DNA of 64,000 bases from Paenibacillus plantarum (lineage in GTDB: Bacteria; Bacillota; Bacilli; Paenibacillales; NBRC-103111). Of the stretch, positions 42,405 to 51,061 are shown one piece after another; the stretch's first letter is position 1; each line of letters begins with the position of its first letter. The notes under the pieces were generated by a model. The model was not told where the DNA came from and made no database searches. It saw only the letters and a program-made list of their open reading frames with translations. The stretch lies in the NCBI RefSeq assembly GCF_013141695.1, contig NZ_WHNY01000059.1, forward strand, positions 1 through 64,000, given 5' to 3'. The position numbers and the translations under genes are program-made.

Positions 42405-43160
42405 ATGGGAAAGACCGATGTTCGCCGAGATGCCATCATGCATGCAATTAAAGATAAAGGCTCCATTGCCTTGACGGATATTGTGAAGCAATTCAATGTC
42501 TCTGAAGCAACTGCACGACGGGATCTAGAAATTCTCGAGCAAGAGAAACGCTGTATCCGCACCTTTGGCGGAGCAGTGCTTGAGAGCTTGAAAGTGGAAG
42601 TCCCCTTCTTTAATAAAATGGACCTCTACACAGATGAGAAGAAAGAAATTGCTGATAAAGCCCTTCGTTACATCGAAGATGGCGATATCATTGGGTTAAC
42701 AGGTGGAACGACTACGACTTTCATCGCCAAAAAGCTGAACCAATTCAAAAATTTGACCGTCATTACGAATGCCGTGAATATTGCCTACGAGCTCATCGGC
42801 ACGCCGGGGCTGCAGCTGATTCTAACTGGTGGTGTGATTCGCACACAAACCTTTGAACTCTCCGGTCCATTGGCGAATGCCACACTTGAGAATCTCAGTA
42901 TCCGCAAAACATTTATGGGCTGCGACGGTATCTCCCTCTCCCGCGGCATGATGATCTACAACGAGCTTGAAGCCGAAACGAATCGCCGGATGATGAAGCA
43001 ATCGATGGAAACGTATCTCGTTGCTGATCATTCCAAGTTTAGTCGAAGCTCTTTGTTTGTGATTGGCGAGGTGCAGGAAGCCGTCGGTATCATCAGCGAC
43101 TCCTCCATCACACCTGAAATGAAGCTGGCGTTCAAGGAATCGGGAACTCCATTTCTATAA
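42405..43160 (+). CDS. DeoR-family transcriptional regulator
   Basis: 251 residues after AGGAGGTACC. N-terminal helix-turn-helix (IALTDIVKQFNVSEATARRDLEILEQ) and the DeoR C-terminal sensor (GDIIGLTGGTTTTFIAKKL, TVITNAVNIAYEL, MGCDGISLSRGMMI), which binds phosphosugars in the family. It stands alone between a divergent secreted-protein gene and a convergent MFS gene, so its target is not clear from position. Confidence 0.92.
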   Translation: MGKTDVRRDAIMHAIKDKGSIALTDIVKQFNVSEATARRDLEILEQEKRCIRTFGGAVLESLKVEVPFFNKMDLYTDEKKEIADKALRYIEDGDIIGLTGGTTTTFIAKKLNQFKNLTVITNAVNIAYELIGTPGLQLILTGGVIRTQTFELSGPLANATLENLSIRKTFMGCDGISLSRGMMIYNELEAETNRRMMKQSMETYLVADHSKFSRSSLFVIGEVQEAVGIISDSSITPEMKLAFKESGTPFL

Positions 43161-43164
43161 AACA

Positions 43165-43208
43165 AAAAAGCGATATCCCAGCCATCAGGCCCAGGGATAT
43201 CGCTTTTT
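43165..43208. terminator. Bidirectional terminator
   Basis: 15-bp stem AAAAAGCGATATCCC/GGGATATCGCTTTTT between the convergent DeoR and MFS genes. Confidence 0.92.
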
Positions 43209-43220
43209 CGCTATTCATGT

Positions 43221-44480
43221 TTATTTCAGTTCACTGCTCGGCTGTGCAATTGGGCCCGACTTCATTTTCAAAGACGGCACCATTATGCCAACACCGATAA
43301 CAAATAGCAACGCTGATGTGAGATAGATCGATTCAAGGGAGAAAGATGCTTTAATCGTACCCGCCAAACTCATCGTAATAACCATGGAACCCATAAATAG
43401 CGGTGTTAGAATACCATTCACACGCCCAACGAAAGATTCCTCGGTATTCCCTAAAATCAACGTACTAATCCCGATCTGGATAGCAGGCATGACAAGTCCT
43501 GAGATAAACTGCATCAGAAGTGCCAACCATACCAAATGCGTCACACCTAGCATGGCAAAAGTGATTGCGCTAACCGCCATACCGACGGTGAGCATCGCTT
43601 GTGGGGATATTTTTTTGGCAAAAGCCATCGTTACACCACCGCCTATAATCATCGCGGCCCCATTCGCCGCCATAAACCACTGCAAGCTCGACTTCTCTAA
43701 GCCTAATTGCTCAGTTACTAGAAAAATGCCAAGAGGACTTATCAACCCAATGGCTAGACCAGCGACTGCAAAACAACCGCCAAGGATGACTAGCATACGG
43801 TTCCTTAGCACATAACGAAAGCCTTGACCCATTTCCGTGAAAATATGCGTCGTGCGCGGCTCCGATGTATCTTCTTTCAAATCTTTAGGTAGGAAAGTAA
43901 GAACCAGAGCTGATAACAGGAAGCATGCTCCCATGATGGCCACGGCCGTTTCGATCCCGAAACGATAATAGATGAATGAGCCCAGCATTGGCCCCAAAAT
44001 CATGAAAATCGCCATCATTGATTGGAACATCGACATCCCCAATTGCATTTGCGAAGCAGGGACATGTACTTTAAATAGCTTCATGTTGGATGGTTGAGAG
44101 AATTGGGAAAGAATCGATGACACCAAAGTGGCAAAGAAGATCGCTTTCCAAGACCCCATATACAAGGTGATCAAGATTACAAAAACGGATGCTGCACTAA
44201 GTAAATCGCACCACACCATCGTGAGCTTTGGCCTCCAACGATCGGCGAATGCCCCACCGATAAAGGAGAAGATAAATATTGGCGCGAACTCAGCTACCGA
44301 GATTAAGGAAAGCGAGTATGGATCATTATTCGTCATGTCTGTGACATAGAGTAGAATCGCAAAGTTACGTATCCAAATTCCGATTTGAAGCAAAATGCCC
44401 GATAACATAATCGTTTGAACGAATCGATTCGCAAAAAACGATTTCATCGTTGGCTCAGCTTGAGCGTCTGCTTGACTCAT
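43221..44480 (-). CDS. MFS transporter
   Basis: 419 residues, about 12 spans, with the loop motif GGAFADRWRPKLTMVWCDL near 78-96 and a basic/acidic middle loop (PKDLKEDTSEPRTTH). Resembles multidrug/macrolide-type exporters. It follows the beta-hexosaminidase gene in the same direction after a 160-bp gap holding a 10-bp inverted repeat, so it may have its own promoter. Confidence 0.88.
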   Translation of the reverse strand: MSQADAQAEPTMKSFFANRFVQTIMLSGILLQIGIWIRNFAILLYVTDMTNNDPYSLSLISVAEFAPIFIFSFIGGAFADRWRPKLTMVWCDLLSAASVFVILITLYMGSWKAIFFATLVSSILSQFSQPSNMKLFKVHVPASQMQLGMSMFQSMMAIFMILGPMLGSFIYYRFGIETAVAIMGACFLLSALVLTFLPKDLKEDTSEPRTTHIFTEMGQGFRYVLRNRMLVILGGCFAVAGLAIGLISPLGIFLVTEQLGLEKSSLQWFMAANGAAMIIGGGVTMAFAKKISPQAMLTVGMAVSAITFAMLGVTHLVWLALLMQFISGLVMPAIQIGISTLILGNTEESFVGRVNGILTPLFMGSMVITMSLAGTIKASFSLESIYLTSALLFVIGVGIMVPSLKMKSGPIAQPSSELK

Positions 44481-44511
44481 TTGAGAAATAACACCCCTTC
44501 ATAATTAGATC

Positions 44512-44576
44512 GCTTGTGAAATGCGTGAAATGTGCGCATTGTTCCTACGTAATTGGAAACGAAAAGTTTCACAAGC
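44512..44576. promoter_or_regulatory. Inverted and direct repeats upstream of the MFS gene
   Basis: GCTTGTGAAA (44512-44521) and TTTCACAAGC (44567-44576) are perfect inverted arms. GTGAAATG occurs twice (44516-44523 and 44525-44532). Possible operator of the pump. Confidence 0.4.
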
Positions 44577-44642
44577 CTATCTGATTTTACAAGGAGAATG
44601 CTTCAAATTGCTAGAGAAAGAACTTCTATACTCATTTTCCCC

Positions 44643-46274
44643 CTAGTCCTGTCTCCAGCCAATCGGATATTGCTCGGATAAAGTTACAGGTAACCTTCCG
44701 ACAGCTGCTTCACGACCAAGTAACACATTCGCTAGAGAAACCATCGCCAGCGGTCGATTCTCATAACAAGCATAGTATGTTTTCACTTCTGGGAACTCAA
44801 GCAAATCATACGGATTACGCCCTGCCGCGACGATGAGATGCACATCTTCTTTCTGTACCAATGCCTTAACCAGCTTAGTTTGTCCCTCAGAGAATGTCGC
44901 ATTGTAGGTCACAATAACCACTTGCTCATAGGTTTCGCAACGCTTCAACGTCTCCTCAATTTCTTCATCAGAAGGAAATAAACCCAAGTACATCTCTTGC
45001 ACGTGCTCCCCAGTCAACTCGGACAACACGCTGCCAAGAGTTCCCTCACGATCAACAACCTCATCGATTTCCGTCCCCGATTGGACTTCTGTCCAGATCA
45101 CACAGGTTTTATCGTTAATTTGAAGGTCCTTGCCAACTTCATCCTTGACCTTCGTGATGCTTTTGCGACTTAACTCCTTCGCCAGCTCCTGATGCTCTGG
45201 TGTCGAGATCGGCCCCTCCGGAACTTGCGTTAGTGTATCAAAGCGAATTTCACGCTTATACTTGTATGTCATAATACGAAGAACAGACTCATCAATACGC
45301 GCTTCTGAAACCCGACCGCTTTCCACAGCGGCGACAACCGCTTCCATGGCCGCTATCTGACGCTCCAGCTCATGGCTTACCAGCAAAATATCCGCTCCCG
45401 CCTCGAGTGCACGAACCGCGCCTTCCGCTACGCCAACCCCTTCGGAGATCGCCTTCATCTCTAAGCAATCCGTGACGATAAGCCCTTTGAAGCCAAGCTG
45501 ACCACGCAGTAATTCCGTTAATATTTTATACGATAATGTCGATGGTACACTGCTTTCTTCCAACGCTTCAAAGACCACATGTGCGGACATAATCGCATCT
45601 ACACCGCCTTCAATCGCCTTGATGAACGGGGCTAACTCCAGCTCCATCAATCGCTCCATGCTATGCGGAACTACAGGTAAATCATGATGCGAATCCGCTG
45701 TCGTATCCCCATGTCCAGGGAAATGTTTCACGGTAGCGATAACGCCCATGTCTTGCAAGCCTTTGACTGCGTGCGTGCCCATATCACTCACAATGGCTGC
45801 CGTTTCCCCATAAGAGCGGACCCCAATTACAGGGTTTAGCGGGTTATTATTAATGTCTAAGCAAGGAGCCAAGTTCATGTTCACGCCCATTTGGCGTAGC
45901 TCTTTGCCCATCACCTTAGCGCTGGCATAAACGCCAGATGGTGCAAATGCCGCACCTAATGCCATATTCCCCGGCAATAACGTCGCCCCTTTTTCGATAC
46001 GTGACACCATGCCGCCTTCTTGATCGACTGTGATAAATAGCGGCTGACCTCCGCTCTTCAGGCTGATGTCTTGCAAATCGGCAGACAGCTGAGCAAGCTG
46101 ATGAGCGTCCTTCACATTACGACGGAAATAAATAACGCCTCCAATCCCATACTCCTCAATTAATTGCTTAATATGAGGATTTGGTTCCAGTGCGTCAAAC
46201 CCACAAGCGAATAGTTGCCCTACCTTTTGACGTAACGTGAGTGGCTTATAGTTCGAATTTCCAGCTGCTGACAT
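44643..46274 (-). CDS. nagZ: Beta-N-acetylhexosaminidase, glycoside hydrolase family 3 (NagZ-like)
   Basis: 543 residues. GH3 barrel with FITVDQEGGMVSRI near 66, the NagZ signature TVKHFPGHGDTTADSHHDLP near 180-199 including the Asp-His acid/base dyad, and the nucleophile Asp in LIVTDCLEMKAI. A C-terminal domain follows. No signal peptide, so it acts in the cytoplasm, releasing terminal GlcNAc from muropeptides or chito-oligosaccharides. It is last in the direction of the importer genes upstream, which suggests that importer carries GlcNAc-containing sugars. Confidence 0.92.
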   Translation of the reverse strand: MSAAGNSNYKPLTLRQKVGQLFACGFDALEPNPHIKQLIEEYGIGGVIYFRRNVKDAHQLAQLSADLQDISLKSGGQPLFITVDQEGGMVSRIEKGATLLPGNMALGAAFAPSGVYASAKVMGKELRQMGVNMNLAPCLDINNNPLNPVIGVRSYGETAAIVSDMGTHAVKGLQDMGVIATVKHFPGHGDTTADSHHDLPVVPHSMERLMELELAPFIKAIEGGVDAIMSAHVVFEALEESSVPSTLSYKILTELLRGQLGFKGLIVTDCLEMKAISEGVGVAEGAVRALEAGADILLVSHELERQIAAMEAVVAAVESGRVSEARIDESVLRIMTYKYKREIRFDTLTQVPEGPISTPEHQELAKELSRKSITKVKDEVGKDLQINDKTCVIWTEVQSGTEIDEVVDREGTLGSVLSELTGEHVQEMYLGLFPSDEEIEETLKRCETYEQVVIVTYNATFSEGQTKLVKALVQKEDVHLIVAAGRNPYDLLEFPEVKTYYACYENRPLAMVSLANVLLGREAAVGRLPVTLSEQYPIGWRQD

Positions 46275-46301
46275 GGTTGTACACGCTCCTTGAGAGTTTA
46301 A

Positions 46302-47117
46302 TTAGGCTTTGATATTTTCCATGATGCCTCTCTGTAGAAGGAGATACATCACAACAACAGGAATCACACTGATCATGATTGCCGCGCATAGCGAGCCATA
46401 GTTCATATTCAACTGGTCATAGAAGGCCACCATACTCACGGGGAGCGTTCTTAGTTTCTCTTTGGTCAAAAATAAATTCGCCATAATGAATTCATTCCAG
46501 CTCGTTAGAAAGTTCAACATAAATACGGTAAATAGGGACGGTAGTGAAATGGGGACGATGATCCGACACAACAACCCATAAATGGAAATCCCATCCATGA
46601 TACCCGCTTCTTCCAGTTCATTCGGTATGGAGCTCAGAAAGCTGCTGACCATAAACACGGTCCACGGCAATCCTAATGTCACATAGGGCAAAATTAAAGC
46701 CAGCGGTGTGTTATAGAGATGCAAGCTCCTTAGCAGCATATACAAAGGGACCAGCAAGGAAGCGGCAGGCACAAGCAAGGCCAAGATCAGAATCCTTTTC
46801 AGAACGAGACTTAGCTTTGGAAAAGACATCCGAGTTAGCGCATAAGCGGTCGCAGTTCCTAGCGCTAACGAAACAATAGCTGAAACCGTCGAATTGATTA
46901 CACTATTCATAAAATAATGGCCCACATGTGCGCCAGTCCACGCATTCCAATAATTCAATAACGAAAACTCTGTGGGAAAGGACCATGGAGCAGTAATAAT
47001 TTCTTTATTGGTCTTGAAGGATGAATTCAACGTCCACCCAAGTGGAAATAAAATCAACCCGATGTAGATCACTAAAATCGCATGTGGGAAAATACGGCGC
47101 AGGAGGCTTCCTCTCAT
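46302..47117 (-). CDS. Sugar ABC transporter permease (MalG/NgcG-like)
   Basis: 271 residues from ATG at 47117, after GGAGG; the open frame to 47555 overlaps the upstream permease and is not used. Six spans and the EAA motif EEAGIMDGISIYGLLCRIIVP. The ATG overlaps the TGA of the first permease gene by 4 bp (ATGA), so translation is coupled. Works with the partner permease and binding protein of this cluster. Confidence 0.92.
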   Translation of the reverse strand: MRGSLLRRIFPHAILVIYIGLILFPLGWTLNSSFKTNKEIITAPWSFPTEFSLLNYWNAWTGAHVGHYFMNSVINSTVSAIVSLALGTATAYALTRMSFPKLSLVLKRILILALLVPAASLLVPLYMLLRSLHLYNTPLALILPYVTLGLPWTVFMVSSFLSSIPNELEEAGIMDGISIYGLLCRIIVPISLPSLFTVFMLNFLTSWNEFIMANLFLTKEKLRTLPVSMVAFYDQLNMNYGSLCAAIMISVIPVVVMYLLLQRGIMENIKA

Positions 47118-47998
47118 AAGCGCACCTCCTCCTGGTTCCTTGTGAACCATCCGAATACGGACGTTAACATAGCCGTAAAAAGGAGAATCAATACCGCGAT
47201 GCTGTTCGCGTAGCCATACTCGCCGATACGATACGCTTTTTTGATCATATAAGATGCCATAACCTCCGTGATCCCATAGGGATTCCCACCTGTCATGACA
47301 ACTACAATGTCCATGGCTTTCATGCCGCCCGTAATCGATAAGAGCATCATAACCATAATGACGGGTCTTAGCAGCGGCAAAATGATTGACCAAGCTTGAC
47401 GGATGCCCCCTGCACCATCCATTTGAGCAGCTTCCACCAGATGCTTTGGAATGGCATAGATGGCAGATACCACAAGCACCACATAGAACCCCATCCATTG
47501 CCAAGCATTGGTGATCAAAATAGCGAGCATCGCCGTCGCGCCATCTGCCAGCCAAGCATGCTGCCAGCTCGATAAACCGACAGCTTCTAAGACTTGATTA
47601 AGCAGCCCCGCCTGCGGATGATAAATAAATTCCCAGAGCACACCTACGACCGCAGTCGATAGAATCGTTGGAAGGAAGATCAGAGCCTTATACATCCTGA
47701 TCCAACGCTTTAATCTACTCACAAGCAGTGCGATAGCAACTATAACGGGAATTTGAATCCCGATAGAAAAGCCAATGAAGTACATATTATTTCGTACGGC
47801 AATCCAGAAATAAGGATCATGAAAAGCTGCAACGAAATTGTCCAGCCCATTAAATGTTGCCGGGGAGATGCCGTTCCACTCCGTAAACCCGTAACGCAGC
47901 GACATCAACATTGGATACATGAAAAAAATCGCAAAAATGAGCAGCGTCGGCAAAGTAAAGAGCGTGTACGCCCATACATGTCTTCCCATCTGGTTCAT
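47114..47998 (-). CDS. Sugar ABC transporter permease (MalF/NgcF-like)
   Basis: 294 residues, six spans, EAA motif VEAAQMDGAGGIRQAWSIILP near 203. It follows the binding-protein gene by 14 bp and overlaps the second permease by 4. No ATPase gene is in the cluster. Confidence 0.92.
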   Translation of the reverse strand: MNQMGRHVWAYTLFTLPTLLIFAIFFMYPMLMSLRYGFTEWNGISPATFNGLDNFVAAFHDPYFWIAVRNNMYFIGFSIGIQIPVIVAIALLVSRLKRWIRMYKALIFLPTILSTAVVGVLWEFIYHPQAGLLNQVLEAVGLSSWQHAWLADGATAMLAILITNAWQWMGFYVVLVVSAIYAIPKHLVEAAQMDGAGGIRQAWSIILPLLRPVIMVMMLLSITGGMKAMDIVVVMTGGNPYGITEVMASYMIKKAYRIGEYGYANSIAVLILLFTAMLTSVFGWFTRNQEEVRL

Positions 47999-48012
47999 AT
48001 GTCATCCTACTA

Positions 48013-49359
48013 CTATTTGGAATGGGTTTCTTCTTTATTCGAAGCATCTTGCTGCTTCTGTAATTCCGTCATCAGCGAGGCCGGATCTGTTCTTCCGCCA
48101 AGCAACTCCTGCATTCCGCGTTCAAGCTTTTCACGAACCTTCGTTTGTATGCGGGAATCGAAGGCTGGAAAAGTTCCTTTACTAGTCGCAAACACATTCA
48201 ATATTTCCGTTATCAAGGGGTTCACTTGACTCGTATCCTGCAGCTTCATCGCTGGCGGCATCCCCTCTTCAACGAGTTGCCTCTTCTGCATCGATTCCGT
48301 ATACATTTGCTTAATGAATTCTTTGATCGCCAGCAATTGTTCGGGGGTTACCTTTTTGGAAAAGCCATAGGCATTGGACCAGCCCCCATTGATATACCCA
48401 TCACCAGGTCCCCCCATAGAAGGGAAGTTCATGAAACCGATATCCCGTGCAATGACTGATTTATCAGGATCAAGAAGCGGCGTGTTCGCCCAGCTGCCAT
48501 CAAACATGAAAGCTGCGTTTCCACTGCTGAATGTATTTTGCTGTTCGGCATAGGCAAGTGCTAGACTGCCATCTTGGAAATAATCTTTCTGAATGAGCGT
48601 TCGATACTGTTCAAAAGCTTTCAATACCTCGGGATCCGTCCAATGCATGCTTCCATTCAAAAACCCCTCGATCGAATCCGCTCCTGCCGTGCGCACCCAC
48701 ATCGTATTAATCATCATATTAATAACCCAGGAGTCCTTAGCCGCCATGGCAAACGGGGTAATTTGGGCAGCTTTCAGCTTCGCCGCTGCGGCTACCAGCT
48801 CATCCCAGGTTTCGGGCAGCTTGATTCCCTGCTCTTTCAAAATCTTTTTGTTATAGTACAGGCCTTCCACATAGCCAGCCATCGGAATCCCATAGATTTT
48901 GCCATTCACCGTGAACTCTTCAAAGCTATAGAACTTATCTGTTAACCCAAGCTCTTGCAGGATGGGGGTAAGGTCCAGCAGTCGATTCGCCTTCACATAA
49001 TCCTTCGTATCCGTGCCTCCGAACAAGTCGAATATTTCTGGCGGATTCCCTGCAGCCATTTCTGCTCGCAGCTTTTCGAAGCGATTCACCTTATCCTCAA
49101 CACCATCTAACGTAATCGTCAAACCAGGCACTTTGGCTTCGGTCGCTTTGACAACATCCTGCAGCATGGCAAGGCGTTTCTTCTGCGTATCCTTTACCTG
49201 TGTATGCCGGATGGTCAGCAAGATTGGCGCATTCTGGACACCTTTTCCACTAGACGCATCATGCCCTGGATCCGATTTATCCGAAAATATACTGCATGCC
49301 GACAGCATGAACGTGAGAGCCATGGCACTTGCACCTAATAAGAGTGTTCGTTTTCTCAT
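48013..49359 (-). CDS. Sugar ABC transporter substrate-binding lipoprotein
   Basis: 448 residues, ATG behind AAAGGAG. Lipobox LSAC at ~18-21, linker, then a family-1 solute-binding fold (EIFDLFGGTDTKDYVKANRLL, AAFMFDGSWANTPLL, INGGWSNAYGFSKK). It captures the sugar for the two permeases that follow. Given the NagZ gene at the end of the run, an amino-sugar oligomer is a reasonable guess. Confidence 0.9.
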   Translation of the reverse strand: MRKRTLLLGASAMALTFMLSACSIFSDKSDPGHDASSGKGVQNAPILLTIRHTQVKDTQKKRLAMLQDVVKATEAKVPGLTITLDGVEDKVNRFEKLRAEMAAGNPPEIFDLFGGTDTKDYVKANRLLDLTPILQELGLTDKFYSFEEFTVNGKIYGIPMAGYVEGLYYNKKILKEQGIKLPETWDELVAAAAKLKAAQITPFAMAAKDSWVINMMINTMWVRTAGADSIEGFLNGSMHWTDPEVLKAFEQYRTLIQKDYFQDGSLALAYAEQQNTFSSGNAAFMFDGSWANTPLLDPDKSVIARDIGFMNFPSMGGPGDGYINGGWSNAYGFSKKVTPEQLLAIKEFIKQMYTESMQKRQLVEEGMPPAMKLQDTSQVNPLITEILNVFATSKGTFPAFDSRIQTKVREKLERGMQELLGGRTDPASLMTELQKQQDASNKEETHSK

Positions 49360-49453
49360 CCACTTGGTTCTCCTTTAAGCTTACCATTTAAGTATAGTTG
49401 AACCTCAACGTGTACTAAAGACAGATAAATTCCTAATCTAGGGGCAAATTCCT

Positions 49454-51061
49454 CTAGTTCCCTTCCTTTCGCTTATCCCGATACTCGGAAGGAATTTCGC
49501 CCGTAAACTTCTGAAATACCTTGGTAAAATAGCGTCGTTCAATATAGCCCACGCATTTTCCAATATCCGTAATACTTTTGTCACTATGCAGCAACAAGGA
49601 TTTCGCCTGCTCCATCCGATGCTTCGTCACATACTCCACAAAGGTTTCCCCAAAGTGTTGTTTAAATAACAAACTGAAATAGCTCGAGCTAATTCCCAAG
49701 GAGCTGGCAATATCCTCAATGCCGAAATCTGTTGAATAATGTGTTCGAATATATTCCTTAGCAGAGGCCATGAGGAGCTCACTATTTTTCTTCTTGTTCG
49801 TACCTTCGAGCCCGTTCGATACAAGTTGTACCATAACCTGCAGCAAATGTGGGATACTTTCGCTTTTATCCAGCTCACGCCAAATCTGTTCTTCTTCCTG
49901 ACTATCGAGGGCATTCATTTCACGCAACTCTCGCAGTACATGCAGGATTAAATAGTGCAGCATCTGATAAGCGCGAGCGAATGATCCCTCCGACAAACCT
50001 TCCAGCAACAGCTTAAGACGATCCAGCGCATCCTCGGTCTTCGGACGATTCAACTGCTTCATGCCCGTAACAATTTCCTCTACCAAAAACCAAAGCGAAC
50101 TACTCGCATCCGAAGATTCTTTGGCCTCTTTATAGGGCAGTACGGATTGCTGCTTGTCTAAATTCAACTGCATGAATCTCTGCAGCTTTCGATAGGTATC
50201 CGCTAGCTGTTGCAGTCCTACTGGCCCTGGAAAGTAGCCCACACTAATCCCTAGCTTCACAGATTGACTGACATTTCGTTGTAGTTTAGGGGCTAACTCA
50301 CGCAATTTCATTTCTACGGAAGCAGGGTCTGTAGGGTCTGCCTCCTCCCACGCCATGAGCAGCGACCATTCTCCTTCTCGCATCTGAAGAACGGTATGCT
50401 GTGAGATCTCGTCCGCCAACGAATCCTGTAGGACATTCCGCACAGCGAAGTTCCAAAGCTTACGTTCTTGCTCACTCCACAGCAATGATTTCTGAGAATA
50501 ATTATCTACGTCAATAATCGCGAACACATAACGCAGTGTCTCTAGATCTCCCTGATCAATGGGAAGCTGTGTACTCGCCGTAATATCCGTATAATCCATC
50601 ATAATATCCTGCAAAATCTTCTCGTAAGCCAAGCTTCTAATCTTCCCCCACTTCAGGAGTTCTTCCTGATGGTTCTGTTTCTTAGCACGAATTTCGGCGG
50701 CAAGCTTACGAATCGAATTCTCAAGCTCTTCGTAATTGATCGGCTTTAGAATATAATCACTCACCCCCACCCGCAGGAGCGAGCGCACATAGTCGAAATC
50801 CTGATACCCCGTCACCATCAGCACCGTGCAGTCCTCATTGATTTCCCGCAACTTATGGATAAATGTAATTCCGTCCATTTGCGGCATCCGAATATCACTC
50901 ATCACGATGTCCGGGATATGATGAACACAGAGTTCTAAGGCTTCTAACCCATTTTTGGCTGTGCCTACAATATCAATTTCGAGCTCTTCCCAAGGAATGA
51001 CCGCCTGCAAATTACGTAAAATGTTAGGCTCATCATCTGCCAAAATCGCTTTTAACCTCAC
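49454..51061 (-). CDS. YesN-type response regulator with AraC helix-turn-helix
   Basis: 535 residues from GTG at 51061, overlapping the kinase stop by 4 bp (GTGA); the open frame to 51127 is inside the kinase gene. Receiver domain with LADDEP, phospho-accepting Asp in DIVMSDIRMPQMDG and the Lys of SDYILKPINY; C-terminal AraC domain (IASSLGISSSYFSLLFKQHF, CVGYIERRYFTKVFQKFTGE). Probably activates the binding-protein/permease/NagZ genes 95 bp downstream. GTTGAacctCAAC-type symmetry at 49397-49409 in that gap is a possible binding site. Confidence 0.92.
   Translation of the reverse strand: MRLKAILADDEPNILRNLQAVIPWEELEIDIVGTAKNGLEALELCVHHIPDIVMSDIRMPQMDGITFIHKLREINEDCTVLMVTGYQDFDYVRSLLRVGVSDYILKPINYEELENSIRKLAAEIRAKKQNHQEELLKWGKIRSLAYEKILQDIMMDYTDITASTQLPIDQGDLETLRYVFAIIDVDNYSQKSLLWSEQERKLWNFAVRNVLQDSLADEISQHTVLQMREGEWSLLMAWEEADPTDPASVEMKLRELAPKLQRNVSQSVKLGISVGYFPGPVGLQQLADTYRKLQRFMQLNLDKQQSVLPYKEAKESSDASSSLWFLVEEIVTGMKQLNRPKTEDALDRLKLLLEGLSEGSFARAYQMLHYLILHVLRELREMNALDSQEEEQIWRELDKSESIPHLLQVMVQLVSNGLEGTNKKKNSELLMASAKEYIRTHYSTDFGIEDIASSLGISSSYFSLLFKQHFGETFVEYVTKHRMEQAKSLLLHSDKSITDIGKCVGYIERRYFTKVFQKFTGEIPSEYRDKRKEGN

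Noticed and set aside
47118..47555. Upstream extension of the second sugar permease
   Set aside because: It overlaps the first permease gene in another frame and reads as Cys/His-rich nonsense; the ATG at 47117 has a ribosome binding site.
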